Source of the DNA: Streptomyces sp. NBC_00620
Lineage (GTDB): Bacteria > Actinomycetota > Actinomycetes > Streptomycetales > Streptomycetaceae
Assembly (NCBI RefSeq): GCF_026341825.1
Contig: NZ_JAPENY010000002.1
Location: forward strand, 2,389,001-2,453,000
DNA: 64,000 nt
Direction of reading: 5' to 3'
Made by a program: the position numbers and the translations under genes. Of this stretch, positions 41,549-51,038 are shown in pieces (within the stretch, counting starts at the first letter, position 1; every line of letters begins with the position of its first letter). The notes under the pieces were generated by a model. That model did not search any database. It had not been told where the DNA came from and saw nothing but the letters and a program-made list of their open reading frames with translations.

Positions 41549-41772
41549 CGGCTCCGCCGTCCCGCCCGACCTGACGAGGTGGGACGGAGATCGAAGCCGG
41601 GCCCGGGCACCCTCAGGTGCCGAGGAGAACCTCCTCACGGTGCCGTCCCGCGCGTCCGCCTCCCCAGGACCGCTGCCCGGGCCCGACTCCGGTCCGGCCT
41701 GCCCGCACGACCCTGCTTCGACTTCCCCGAACCACGCCGTTCGCGGCACCCGTCACAGAAACGGATGACCCT

Positions 41773-44103
41773 TTGACGATCAGCGACGAGCGCCCGGCGA
41801 CGACCGGGCTGTGGAACGATCCCGCCCTGCCGGCCTCCGACCGCGCCCGGGCCCTGCTCGACGTCATGACCGAGGCCGAGAAGACAGCGCAGCTCGGCAG
41901 CACATGGCCGGGTCACGACATGGCCGGCGACGTCGCCCCCATGCAGGACACCTTCAGGGGCGCCGAGAGCTTCGACGAGGCGGTCGTGGACGGGCTCGGA
42001 CATGTGACGCGAGTGTTCGGCACAGCACCGCTGGCTCCCGAAGCGGGCCGCGAGCGGCTGGCCGCCCTGCAGGAGCGGGTTGTCGCGGCGAACCGTTTCG
42101 GTATCCCGGCCATCGCCCACGAGGAGTGTCTGACCGGATTCACCACCTGGCAGGCGACCGTCTACCCCACCCCGCTCGCGTGGGCGGCCACCTTCGACCC
42201 CGGCCTCGTGCACCGGATGGCCGCGGCCATCGGCTCGGACATGGCGGCCGTGGGTGTCCACCAGGGACTGTCACCCGTCCTGGACGTCGTACGCGACTAT
42301 CGCTGGGGCCGGGTGGAGGAGACACTCGGCGAGGACCCCTACCTCGTCTCGGAGCTCGGGCTGGCCTATGTCCAGGGCCTGCAGTCAGGCGGTGTCGTCG
42401 CCACCCTGAAGCACTTCGCCGGCTACTCCGCCTCCCGGGCGGCCCGCAACCACGCCCCGGCCGCCCTGGGCCCGCGCGAACTCGCCGACGTGGTCCTCGT
42501 CCCCTTCGAGAAGGCCGTCGTCACGGGCCGGGTCGGCTCGGTGATGAACGCGTACAACGACATCGACGGTGTGCCCTGCGCTGCGGACGAGGCCCTGCTC
42601 ACCCAACTCCTGCGCGAAAGCTGGGGGTTCGAGGGCACGGTGGTGTCCGACTACTGGGCGATCGCCTTTCTCGCCTCCCTGCACCACGTCGCGGCCGACA
42701 TCCCGGACGCGGCACGTGCCGCGCTGCACGCCGGCATCGACGTGGAGCTACCCCACACCACGGCCTACGGAGAAGCCCTGCAGGCCCAGCTGAGGGACGG
42801 TCGCGTCCCCGTCGGCCTGCTCGACCGCGCGGTGCTGCGCGTTCTGACGCAGAAGGCCGAACTCGGCCTGCTGGACCCGGACTGGCATCCCCGTCGGTAC
42901 ACGGCCCCCGCGGACTTCGACTCGCCCCTCAACCGAGGCGTCGCCCGCGCGCTGGCCGAGGAGTCCGTCGTCCTGCTGGACAACGCCGCCGACCTGCTGC
43001 CACTCACCGGTGCGCGCTCCGTCGCCGTGATCGGCCCCACGGCCGACGACGCCCACTGCCTGTTCGGCTGCTACTCCTTCCCCAACCACGTCCTCCCTCA
43101 CAACCCCGAGATCCCCATGGGCATCGAGGCACCCACCGTGCTGGACGCCATCCGGCGGGAGTTCCCCGATGTCACCGTGCGGTACGAGGTCGGCTGCCCC
43201 GTCACCGGGGACGACCGCAGCGGTGTCGAAGCGGCGGTGGCCGCGGCCGCGGCGGCCGACGTGACGGTTCTCGTCGTCGGCGACCGCTCCGGCATGTTCG
43301 GTCACGGAACCTCCGGGGAAGGCTGCGACGTCGGCGATCTGACGCTTCCGGGAATGCAGGACGAGCTCGTCGAGGCCGTCCTCGCCGCGGCGAACCGTAC
43401 AGTCCTCGTCGTCGTCTCGGGCCGCCCCTACGCGATCGGCCGGCACGCCCGGAACGCGGACGCGACCGTCCAGGTGTTCTTCCCCGGCGAGGAGGGGGCG
43501 GCGGCGATCGCCGGAGTCATCTCCGGGCGGATCAACCCCTCCGGACGCCTTCCGGTGCAGATCCCGGGTGACATGGCCGGGCAGCCGGGCACCTACCTGG
43601 CGCCCCCGCTCGCCCTCAAGAGCGACGGGGTGAGCAACATCGACCCCACACCCGCGTTCCCGTTCGGCCACGGCCTGTCGTACACGACCTTCGCCATCGG
43701 GGACGTGCATGTGAACGAAGCCGCCGTGCCCGTCGACGCGACGATCGCGGTACGAGCCGCGGTCTCCAACACCGGCGAAAGGGCGGGCACCTTCGTGCCC
43801 CAGCTCTACCTCACCGACCCGGTCGCCTCGGTCACCCGCCCCGTGCGCCAGCTCATCGGGTTCACCCGTGTCGACCTTGCCGCCGGTGAAACCCGTGTCG
43901 TCGAGTTCCAGGTCCACACGGACATGACCAGTTTCACCGGAAGGGACCTGCGCCGACGCGTCGAACCCGGCGGCATAACGTTCACCGTCGCCCAGTCGGC
44001 GGGCGATCCCGGCGTCCCCGTCCAGGTGACCCTGCAAGGAGACGAGCGCATGGTCGACCACACCCGCACCATGACCACGCCTGTCACGGTGCTCCCGGGC
44101 TGA
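41773..44103 (+). CDS. GH3-family beta-glycosidase
   Basis: 776 residues, no signal peptide, so cytosolic. N-terminal TIM barrel with ATLKHFAGYSASRAARN and the nucleophile Asp in TVVSDYWAI; (alpha/beta)6 sandwich with RSVAVIGPTADDAHCLFG and GEGCDVGDLTLPG; C-terminal fibronectin-III-like domain (FPFGHGLSYTTF to the end). Known GH3 activities include beta-glucosidase and beta-xylosidase. I place the start at TTG 41773 because the open frame upstream is Pro/Arg-rich and not family-like, but the ribosome-binding site is weak. It probably cleaves oligosaccharides brought in by the adjacent transporter. Confidence 0.9.
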   Translation: MTISDERPATTGLWNDPALPASDRARALLDVMTEAEKTAQLGSTWPGHDMAGDVAPMQDTFRGAESFDEAVVDGLGHVTRVFGTAPLAPEAGRERLAALQERVVAANRFGIPAIAHEECLTGFTTWQATVYPTPLAWAATFDPGLVHRMAAAIGSDMAAVGVHQGLSPVLDVVRDYRWGRVEETLGEDPYLVSELGLAYVQGLQSGGVVATLKHFAGYSASRAARNHAPAALGPRELADVVLVPFEKAVVTGRVGSVMNAYNDIDGVPCAADEALLTQLLRESWGFEGTVVSDYWAIAFLASLHHVAADIPDAARAALHAGIDVELPHTTAYGEALQAQLRDGRVPVGLLDRAVLRVLTQKAELGLLDPDWHPRRYTAPADFDSPLNRGVARALAEESVVLLDNAADLLPLTGARSVAVIGPTADDAHCLFGCYSFPNHVLPHNPEIPMGIEAPTVLDAIRREFPDVTVRYEVGCPVTGDDRSGVEAAVAAAAAADVTVLVVGDRSGMFGHGTSGEGCDVGDLTLPGMQDELVEAVLAAANRTVLVVVSGRPYAIGRHARNADATVQVFFPGEEGAAAIAGVISGRINPSGRLPVQIPGDMAGQPGTYLAPPLALKSDGVSNIDPTPAFPFGHGLSYTTFAIGDVHVNEAAVPVDATIAVRAAVSNTGERAGTFVPQLYLTDPVASVTRPVRQLIGFTRVDLAAGETRVVEFQVHTDMTSFTGRDLRRRVEPGGITFTVAQSAGDPGVPVQVTLQGDERMVDHTRTMTTPVTVLPG

Positions 44104-44127
44104 CGGTCGGTACACCGCGGGCCGGGA

Positions 44128-44168
44128 CGGCTTCGGCCGGGGATGTACCACGTCTCCGGCCGAAGCCG
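44128..44168. terminator. Strong hairpin after the GH3 gene
   Basis: Perfect 13-bp arms CGGCTTCGGCCGG and CCGGCCGAAGCCG with a 15-nt loop, beginning 25 bp after the stop. Confidence 0.78.
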
Positions 44169-44272
44169 CACCCGTCCGCCCGTCCGTGCCAGAGCCGGGT
44201 GCGACCTCCACATCCGTAGAGCCGCCCGTAGGCGCTTCGAAGCACGATTCTGCCGAAAGGTATGTTCGTACA

Positions 44273-44288
44273 GTGAAATATAGTTCAC
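44273..44288. promoter_or_regulatory. Palindrome in the promoter of carboxylesterase 2
   Basis: GTGAA-ATATAG-TTCAC: perfect 5-bp arms, 25 bp upstream of the ATG. It contains TATAGT, a good -10 candidate, so a repressor bound here would block transcription. No adjacent regulator gene. Confidence 0.5.
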
Positions 44289-44312
44289 ACTAGGGTAGGT
44301 GAGGAGTCAACG

Positions 44313-45833
44313 ATGAGCAGCGGCGAGTTCCCAGAGGTCAGGACGGTGGCGGGCGCGGTCCGCGGGCGCCGTGAGGGTGGCTTGGAGGTCTTCAGGGGCA
44401 TCCCGTTCGCACAGCCGCCGGTGGGTGAGGCTCGCTTCGCGGCGCCGCAACAAGTGGACGCCTGGGACGGCGTGCGGGAGGCGTTCGCGTTCGGTCCGCC
44501 ACCTCCGCAGGAGCAGATGGGCCCCGAGGCCGAGCCTCCCGCCGGCCTTCCGGGCGGTGACGACTGGCTGACGGTCAACGTCTGGACTCCGGAGACGGAC
44601 CCGGCCGCGCGACGCCCGGTGATGGTGTGGATCTACGGTGGCGCGTACAAGTTCGGCTCTGCCGACGACCCGGCCTATGACGGCAGCCGCCTCTCCCGCG
44701 AGGGCGATCTGATCGTGGTCACACTCAACTACCGAGTCGGTGTCGAGGGGTTCGCCCTGATCGAGGGCGCACCCGCGAACCGTGGACTGCTTGACCAGGT
44801 CGCCGCCCTGGAGTGGGTGTGCGAGAACATCACCGCCTTCGGTGGCGACCCCGACCGGGTCACCGTCTTCGGTGAATCCGCAGGCGCCGGGTCCATCGCC
44901 GCACTGATGGCCATGCCGCGAGCACGGGGTCTGTTCCGGCGGGCCATCGCCCAGAGTGTGCCGGGCACCTTCTTCTCCGGCGCACTGGCCCGTGACATCG
45001 CCGAGGCCCTGGCCGACGGGCTGGGGCTGCGCCCGACGGTCGCCGATCTGTCGGGCGTGGATCCCCGGAAACTCCCTGAGGCAGGAGCTGTACTGACCGC
45101 CCGGATGCGCGAGTATGTGCACCGCTGGGGTCCGGTCGCTCTCACCCCAACCCCTTTCTCGCCCGTCGTCGACGGCGATGTCCTGCCCACCGCGCCGTGG
45201 CAGGCTCTCGCGAACGGCGCCGCACGGGACGTGGAGCTGATCACCGGGCACAACCGGGACGAATATCGTCTCTTCCTCATGCTCGGCGGGCTGCTCGGTC
45301 GAGTGGACGAGAGCCTGGCCTCGATGGCGTTGGGCCTGTTCGGGCCGACGCCGGACGCCGAACAGGCCTACCGCACCGCGTTCCCGGACGCCTCGGCGGA
45401 GTATTTGTTCGAACTGGTGCAGTCCGACTGGCTGTTCCGCATGCCCTCGCTTCATCTGGCAGAGGCGCAGGTGGCCGGTGGTGGCCGGGCACACGCCTAC
45501 GAACTCACCTGGGCCGCACCCGCCAACCACGGCGCTCTGGGCGCCTGTCACGGCCTCGATGTACCCCTGACCTTCGGCACATACGGCGGCCTCGGTGCCA
45601 TGCTGGTCGGGCCCACTCCCTCGCCCGAGACCGAGGCGCTCTCCGCCCGCTTCCGCTCCGCCTGGACCGCCTTGGCGACCGGGGGTGACCCGGGCTGGCC
45701 CGCGTACGACGCCGATCGCCGTCTCGTCCAGCTCTTCGATACGGAACCGGCGGTCACCGCGTACCCGGAGGAGGCTGCCCGCCGACTCTGGGAACACCAT
45801 GCCTTCGCCGCTCTGCCCCTCACTTCGGCGTAG
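44313..45833 (+). CDS. Type B carboxylesterase 2 (paralogue of the gene at 15184)
   Basis: 506 residues. GIPFAQPPVGEARF near the N-terminus, nucleophile elbow GESAGAGS, acid region GHNRDEY, His region GACHGLDVPLTFG. No signal peptide. GAGGAG 7 nt before the ATG. It aligns with the esterase at 15184-16734 with long identical blocks (GRREG, FRGIPFAQPPVG, APANRGLLDQVAALEWV, RRAIAQSVPGT), so they arose by duplication or from a common transfer. Unlike that copy it lacks the MarR-type operator and has a different promoter palindrome. Substrate unknown. Confidence 0.93.
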   Translation: MSSGEFPEVRTVAGAVRGRREGGLEVFRGIPFAQPPVGEARFAAPQQVDAWDGVREAFAFGPPPPQEQMGPEAEPPAGLPGGDDWLTVNVWTPETDPAARRPVMVWIYGGAYKFGSADDPAYDGSRLSREGDLIVVTLNYRVGVEGFALIEGAPANRGLLDQVAALEWVCENITAFGGDPDRVTVFGESAGAGSIAALMAMPRARGLFRRAIAQSVPGTFFSGALARDIAEALADGLGLRPTVADLSGVDPRKLPEAGAVLTARMREYVHRWGPVALTPTPFSPVVDGDVLPTAPWQALANGAARDVELITGHNRDEYRLFLMLGGLLGRVDESLASMALGLFGPTPDAEQAYRTAFPDASAEYLFELVQSDWLFRMPSLHLAEAQVAGGGRAHAYELTWAAPANHGALGACHGLDVPLTFGTYGGLGAMLVGPTPSPETEALSARFRSAWTALATGGDPGWPAYDADRRLVQLFDTEPAVTAYPEEAARRLWEHHAFAALPLTSA

Positions 45834-45877
45834 CCGGTTGGCTAGCGCCAACTGGCAACCCTGGTCACACTGCTGGT

Positions 45878-46735
45878 GTGGACGCCTTTCAGACCGGTGA
45901 CCCGGGACTCTTCACTCCTGACTCGGTGACCTGGCAGATGCACGGCGACCCGATGATGTGGGTCGCCGGAGTCCGCGCGCTCTATCTGCAGGCCCTGCAT
46001 CCGCGCGCGGTGCGGGGTGTCATGCAGAACTCGGACTTCCGGCGCGATGCGTGGGGCCGGCTGATGCGCACCGCGAACTTCGTGGGGACGACGACGTACG
46101 GGACCAGTGAGGCCGCTGAGATGGCGGGGGTGCGGGTGCGGAAGATTCACACGATGCTCACAGCCGAGGACCCGGAGACGGGGGAGCGGTACCGGATCGA
46201 CGAGCCCGAGCTGCTGCTGTGGGTGCACTGCGCCGAGATCGACTCCTATCTGCACGTCCTGCGGCGCTCGGGGTTCCGCCTCACGGATGCGCAGGCGGAC
46301 CGCTACATCGGTGAACACCGGGTCAGCGCACGGCTGGTGGGGCTCGACCCCGATGTCGTACCTGCGGACCGGGCCCAACTGGCCGCGTATTTCGAGAAGG
46401 TGCTGCCCGAGCTGGCGGCAGGCCCGGAAGCGCGGGACGTGGACGACTTCCTGTTGCGCCCGCCGACACACCCGTTGCTCGTACCGGCGCGCGCCGTGCT
46501 GTGGCGGCGCGTGGCGCATCTGGCGTACGCCTCTCTGCCGCCGTACGCCCACGAGTTGTACGGCAGAGCGGCTCCGGAGCCCGCCGTGGTGACCCGGCGC
46601 CTGCGTGTCACGGGCACCATGCTGCGCTGTGTTCCCGCACGTCTGCGCTGGCAACTTCCGCCCAAACACATTCTCCGCGCCATGTCACGACTCGGCCCCG
46701 GCTCGCGCCCGGCGCCGTACAAAGTCGACAGATAA
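45878..46735 (+). CDS. Oxygenase MpaB family protein (DUF2236)
   Basis: 285 residues, helical, no signal peptide. Family landmarks: an N-terminal VTWQMHGDPMMWVAGVRALYLQ, LHPRAVRGV, an RT-containing central helix (MRTANFVGTTTYG) and the H/D-rich WVHCAEIDSYLH. DUF2236 includes fungal MpaB and the haem-dependent rubber oxygenase Lcp, so a haem-linked oxygenase role is possible but not shown. GTG start. 64 bp before the kinase gene. Confidence 0.85.
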   Translation: MDAFQTGDPGLFTPDSVTWQMHGDPMMWVAGVRALYLQALHPRAVRGVMQNSDFRRDAWGRLMRTANFVGTTTYGTSEAAEMAGVRVRKIHTMLTAEDPETGERYRIDEPELLLWVHCAEIDSYLHVLRRSGFRLTDAQADRYIGEHRVSARLVGLDPDVVPADRAQLAAYFEKVLPELAAGPEARDVDDFLLRPPTHPLLVPARAVLWRRVAHLAYASLPPYAHELYGRAAPEPAVVTRRLRVTGTMLRCVPARLRWQLPPKHILRAMSRLGPGSRPAPYKVDR

Positions 46736-46799
46736 CTCGCCATACTGGACGGGCCGGGGGAGGGCGCGGGGCGAGTATCGACGGGGGCGGTCGCAGGAG

Positions 46800-49079
46800 A
46801 TGGCGGAGACCAGGCTGATCCAGAGCCGGTACCGGCTGCTCGATCTCATCGGGCGGGGCGGTATGGGTGAGGTGTGGCGTGCCCGCGACGAGTCGCTGGG
46901 CCGGCATGTGGCGGTCAAGTGCCTCAAGCCCCTCGGCCCGCACCACGATCAGTCCTTCACCCGAGTGCTGCGGGAGCGGTTCCGGCGCGAGGCCCGGGTG
47001 GCCGCCGCCCTCCAGCACCGCGGGGTGACGGTCGTCCATGACTTCGGTGAGTCCGACGGCGTGCTGTATCTCGTGATGGAGCTGTTGGAAGGGCGGAACC
47101 TCAGCCAGCTCCTGGAGGACAACAAGCAGCACCCGCTGCCGGTCGCCGACGTCGTCGATGTCGCCGACCAGGTGGCCGCGGCCCTCGCGTACACCCATCA
47201 ACAGGGCATCGTGCACCGCGACTTGAAGCCCGCGAACATCATGCGGCTCACCGACGGCACGGTGAAGATCTGCGACTTCGGCATCGCGCGCCTCGGCCAC
47301 GACATCGGGTTCACCTCACGTCTGACCGGCACCGGTATAGCGATGGGCACCCCGCACTACATGTCGCCGGAGCAGATCAGCGGCACCCATGTCGACCAGC
47401 GCAGCGACCTGTACTCCTTCGGGTGCGTGCTCTACGAAATCGCCACCGGGGCACCGCCGTTCGACCTCGACGACGCTTGGGCTGTGCTCGTCGGACACCG
47501 GGACACGACTCCCGAACCGCCGCGCCGGCACCGGGCCGAACTCCCCGAGTACTTCGAGAAGATCATCCTGGATCTGCTCGCCAAGGAGCCCGAGGAGCGC
47601 CCGCAGGACGCCCGCGAACTCGGCCGCCGCATCAACGCGGGCCGCACGACCCCGATGTACGTGCCGACCGTGGTGACTCCCGCCATCCGGCAACCGGGGC
47701 CGGAGCAGCGACCGTTGGCGCCCTCGGCCCAGGCGCGCCCCGAGCAGCCGCCCTCGCGCGAACCCCGGCTGCCCTCCTGGACCCGCGGCATGACCACGGG
47801 CCACAAGGCGACCGGCGCCGGGCTGCGCGTCACACCCCCGGACGCTTCTGCGGGCCTCACCGGCGAGTGGATCGCGCGTCCGTCCACGGCTGTGGCGCGC
47901 GCGCCCGAGCGCACCGAACGGCCTACTCCCTCACCGGAGTTGATCACCACTCTGGCGGGGCGGCACAACGCCGGCCTGAGTCTCGGGCGGCTCGGCCGGT
48001 GGACGGAGGCGGGCGAGGTGCACCGTGCGGTCGCCGCCGAGCGGGAGCACGCCCTCGGTCCTGACCACCCCGACACGCTCGCCTCCCGCTACGAGGTCGG
48101 GTTCACGCTCAGCCGCACCGGACGCCCCGCCGAGGCGCTGCGCGAGTACGCGCATGTCGCCCAGGCCAGGGAGCGGGTGCTCGGCCCCGACCACCCCGAC
48201 ACGCTCGCCGCACGGCAGGAAATGGCGTATGTCCTCGGCCAGTTGGGCCGCCACTTCGAGGCCCACCAGGCCTACACTTCCGTGCTCGCCGCCCGGGAGC
48301 GCGCCATGGGCCCCGACCATCCCGACACCCTGCGCTGCCGCCACAACCTCGCCTTCAACCTGAGCAGACTCGGGCGCCTTGAGGACTCGTACCGCATGGC
48401 GAGCGAGGTGGCGTCCGCCCGTGCGCGGGTGCTCGGCGCGATGCACCCCGACACGCTCGTCACCAGGTACGAAGTCGCCTACGCGCTCGGCCAGTTGGGG
48501 CGTTGGCCCGAGGCGCTGCACACCTACCAGGAGGTGGCCGAGGCTCGCGCGCAGGCGCTGGGGCCCGATCATCCGGACACGCTCGCCGCCCGCTATGAGG
48601 TCGGCATCAGCCTCGGGCGGCTCGGCCGCAGTGCGCAGGCGCTTGAGCTGTACCGCGATCTGATCGACGACCGCACTCGCGTGCACGGCTCCGCGCATCC
48701 CGAGACCCTGCGTGCCCGGCACGGTCTCGGGGTCAACCTTGGCCGCATGGGGCGCTGGGAGGAGGCCCTCGCGGAGTCGCGTGACGTGTGTGCCATCCGC
48801 GAGCGGGTGCTCGGGGGCGACCATCCGGACACTCTTGTCAGTCGGCGCGAGGTTGCCGTCGGTCTTGGGTGGCTCGGTCGGTGGGCCGACGCGCTCACCG
48901 AGTATCGCGGGGTGGCTTCCGCTCGCGAGCGGGTGCTCGGGGCCGATCATCCCGACGCGCTTGCCAGCCGTAACGACGAGGCGCACTGTCTGGAGCAGCT
49001 GGGGCGGGGTCAGGAGGCTGTGGAGTTGTATCGGAGGGTGGCTGCGTTGCGGCAGCAGCGGGCGTCCGGGGGGCATTGA
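46800..49079 (+). CDS. Ser/Thr protein kinase with C-terminal TPR repeats
   Basis: 759 residues, no membrane segment. PknB-type kinase domain (about 1-275): GRGGMGEVW, VAVK Lys, HRDLKPANI, DFGIARL, GTPHYMSPEQ, so catalytically complete. A Pro/Arg-rich linker (about 280-380) follows. Then come about eight 42-residue TPR units with the theme GPDHPDTLASRYEVGxxLxxLGR and one leading partial unit, running to the C-terminus. These tandem repeats resemble the kinesin-light-chain-type TPR_10/12. A soluble kinase with a repeat scaffold suggests protein-partner recruitment. The ATG at 46800 has GGAG immediately adjacent, an unusually short spacing, so the start could be slightly upstream. Confidence 0.92.
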   Translation: MAETRLIQSRYRLLDLIGRGGMGEVWRARDESLGRHVAVKCLKPLGPHHDQSFTRVLRERFRREARVAAALQHRGVTVVHDFGESDGVLYLVMELLEGRNLSQLLEDNKQHPLPVADVVDVADQVAAALAYTHQQGIVHRDLKPANIMRLTDGTVKICDFGIARLGHDIGFTSRLTGTGIAMGTPHYMSPEQISGTHVDQRSDLYSFGCVLYEIATGAPPFDLDDAWAVLVGHRDTTPEPPRRHRAELPEYFEKIILDLLAKEPEERPQDARELGRRINAGRTTPMYVPTVVTPAIRQPGPEQRPLAPSAQARPEQPPSREPRLPSWTRGMTTGHKATGAGLRVTPPDASAGLTGEWIARPSTAVARAPERTERPTPSPELITTLAGRHNAGLSLGRLGRWTEAGEVHRAVAAEREHALGPDHPDTLASRYEVGFTLSRTGRPAEALREYAHVAQARERVLGPDHPDTLAARQEMAYVLGQLGRHFEAHQAYTSVLAARERAMGPDHPDTLRCRHNLAFNLSRLGRLEDSYRMASEVASARARVLGAMHPDTLVTRYEVAYALGQLGRWPEALHTYQEVAEARAQALGPDHPDTLAARYEVGISLGRLGRSAQALELYRDLIDDRTRVHGSAHPETLRARHGLGVNLGRMGRWEEALAESRDVCAIRERVLGGDHPDTLVSRREVAVGLGWLGRWADALTEYRGVASARERVLGADHPDALASRNDEAHCLEQLGRGQEAVELYRRVAALRQQRASGGH

Positions 49080-49295
49080 GTGTGGTTGGGGTGGTGGGAT
49101 TTCGCCCCCTCCGCCCCTACCCGTCCCGTCCTTCTGGGGCTGCGCCCCAGACCCCCTTGGTCGTTTGTTTGCTGCCGGCTGTGGGGGCTTGTCGCGCAGT
49201 TCCCCGCGCCCCTGCGGGGGCGCGGCCCCGTACGGGTGCCCGCCGCCTGCCGCGTACCCCTGGCCGCCGTAGATCATCACGTGTTACCAAGAAGC
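49080..49295. repeat. GC-rich dispersed intergenic repeat with hairpins
   Basis: Two hairpins: CTGGGG-CTGCG-CCCCAG (49134-49150) and CCGCGCCCC-TGCG-GGGGCGCGG (49204-49225). The surrounding text (AGTTCCCCGCGCCCCTG) matches a repeat I recognise as widespread in Streptomyces intergenic DNA, and it resembles the hairpin after cchI. It probably doubles as the kinase terminator. Confidence 0.6.
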
Positions 49296-50867
49296 ATGCC
49301 TGCACTCGAGGGATACGACGCCGTGATCGTCGGCGGGGGACACAACGGGCTCGTCGCCGCTGCCTACCTGGCCCGGGCCGGGCGGTCGGTGCTGGTCCTT
49401 GAGCGCTTGGGGACGACCGGTGGGGCCGCTGTGTCCACGCGGCCGTTCGCCGGGGTCGACGCGCGGCTGTCGCGCTACTCGTACCTGGTCAGCCTGCTGC
49501 CGCGGAAGATCGTGCGGGATCTCGGCCTGGACTTCCGGGTACGCGGGCGCACCGTCTCCTCGTACACGCCTGTCGAGCGCGACGGAAAGGCGACCGGACT
49601 GCTTGTCGGCGGTGGTGAGCGGCGCACCCGTGAGGCGTTCGCGCGGCTGACCGGATCGGACAGTGAGTACGCGGCGTGGCAGCGGTTCTACGGGATGACG
49701 GGCCGCGTCGCCCAGCGGGTGTTCCCCACGCTCACGGAGCCCTTGCCCACGCGCGATGAGCTGCGTCGGCGTGTCGACGACGAGGAGGCGTGGCGGGTGC
49801 TCTTCGAGGAGCCGGTCGGCGCCGCCGTGGAGGAGTACTTCGCCGACGACCTCGTACGCGGTGTCGTCCTCACCGATGCCCTCATCGGGACCTTCGCGGA
49901 CGCCCACGACCCCTCCCTGCGGCAGAACCGCTGCTTCCTCTACCACGTGATCGGCGGCGGCACCGGCGCCTGGGACGTGCCGGTCGGCGGCATGGGCGCC
50001 CTGACGGACGCCATCGCCGCGGCGGCGCGCAACGCGGGCGTCGTGATCGCGACCGGCCATGAGGTCGTGCGGATCGAGTCGGACGGGCGGGCCGCCGAGG
50101 TCACCTACCGGAGTGCGGACGGCGAGGGTGTCGTCGCGACCCGGCACGTGCTGGTGAACGCCTCGCCGCAGGAGCTCGCGCGCCTCACCGGCGACGAACC
50201 GCCCACCCCCGCCGAGGGCGCCCAGCTCAAGGTGAACATGCTCCTGAAGCGGCTGCCGAGGCTTCGCGACACCTCCGTCGACCCGCGCGAGGCGTTCTCC
50301 GGGACCTTCCACATCGCGGAGGGATACGAGCAGTTGGCCACCGCCCACGCGCAGGCGGCGGCCGGCGAACTGCCCACCGCGCCGCCCTCCGAGATCTACT
50401 GCCACTCGCTCACCGACCCGAGCATCCTCGGCCGGGACCTGGTCGAGCAGGGCTACCAGACCCTCACCCTCTTCGGACTGCACACGCCGGCCGGGCTCTT
50501 CGCTCGCGACAACGACGCCGTACGCGATGAGCTGCTGAAGTCGACCATTGCGCAGCTGGACGCCCACCTCGCCGAACCCCTCGTCGGCTGTCTGGCCACC
50601 GACGCCGACGGCCGCCCCTGCATCGAGGCGAAGACCCCACTCGACCTGGAACGCGACCTGCGGCTGCCCGGCGGCAACATCTTCCACCGCGATCTCGCCT
50701 TCCCGTACGCGCAGGAGGGCACGGGACGCTGGGGCGTCGAGACCCGGCACGCGAACGTCCTGCTGTGCGGGGCGGGCGCGGTGCGTGGCGGCGGGGTGAG
50801 CGGGGTGCCCGGGCACAACGCGGCGATGGCCGTGCTGGAGGAGCCAGGTCTTGGCGGGCCGCGCTAG
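49296..50867 (+). CDS. Phytoene-desaturase-like FAD/NAD(P) oxidoreductase
   Basis: 523 residues. N-terminal dinucleotide-binding site DAVIVGGGHNGLVAAAYLARAG, then the family second motif LERLGTTGGAA, substrate domain, and a C-terminal FAD-contact GAGAVRGGGVSGVPGHNAA. Closest in style to the PYROXD2/CrtI-like branch; no carotenoid genes are nearby, so the substrate is unknown. ATG 49296 is taken because the sequence before it is an intergenic repeat. Its stop TAG is the last three bases of the CTAG that flanks a MITE-like insertion. Confidence 0.9.
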   Translation: MPALEGYDAVIVGGGHNGLVAAAYLARAGRSVLVLERLGTTGGAAVSTRPFAGVDARLSRYSYLVSLLPRKIVRDLGLDFRVRGRTVSSYTPVERDGKATGLLVGGGERRTREAFARLTGSDSEYAAWQRFYGMTGRVAQRVFPTLTEPLPTRDELRRRVDDEEAWRVLFEEPVGAAVEEYFADDLVRGVVLTDALIGTFADAHDPSLRQNRCFLYHVIGGGTGAWDVPVGGMGALTDAIAAAARNAGVVIATGHEVVRIESDGRAAEVTYRSADGEGVVATRHVLVNASPQELARLTGDEPPTPAEGAQLKVNMLLKRLPRLRDTSVDPREAFSGTFHIAEGYEQLATAHAQAAAGELPTAPPSEIYCHSLTDPSILGRDLVEQGYQTLTLFGLHTPAGLFARDNDAVRDELLKSTIAQLDAHLAEPLVGCLATDADGRPCIEAKTPLDLERDLRLPGGNIFHRDLAFPYAQEGTGRWGVETRHANVLLCGAGAVRGGGVSGVPGHNAAMAVLEEPGLGGPR

Positions 50868-51038
50868 GGCCTGTCTGACAATTCCCGTCGTCGCCCGGAG
50901 GGCGGCCTCGCGGCGTCAGGTGCGTGCTCTCGGCGTGCCGGGCGTAGAGCCTCGTACTGGATGTACTTGGGTCTGCGCCCGGTGCGGCGAGAGTGCGTGC
51001 ATGGCGTCGCGGGGCAGACGGGAATTGTCAGACAGGCC
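50868..51038. mobile_element. 171-bp MITE-like element with 22-bp perfect terminal inverted repeats
   Basis: The left end reads GGCCTGTCTGACAATTCCCG (extending 2 bp further to 50889) and the right end (51017-51038) is its exact reverse complement. Both ends are flanked by CTAG (50864-50867 and 51039-51042), a 4-bp target duplication of the kind used by IS5-type transposases. No transposase frame fits inside. It must have been moved in trans. Confidence 0.9.

Noticed and set aside
41617..41772. Longer N-terminus for the GH3 enzyme
   Set aside because: The upstream residues are Pro/Arg-rich and contain no GH3 feature; the family start follows TTG 41773.
48052..49060. DNA-level tandem repeats as a mobile or satellite element
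   Set aside because: The periodicity is 126 bp and in frame; it is explained by the 42-residue TPR units of the kinase.
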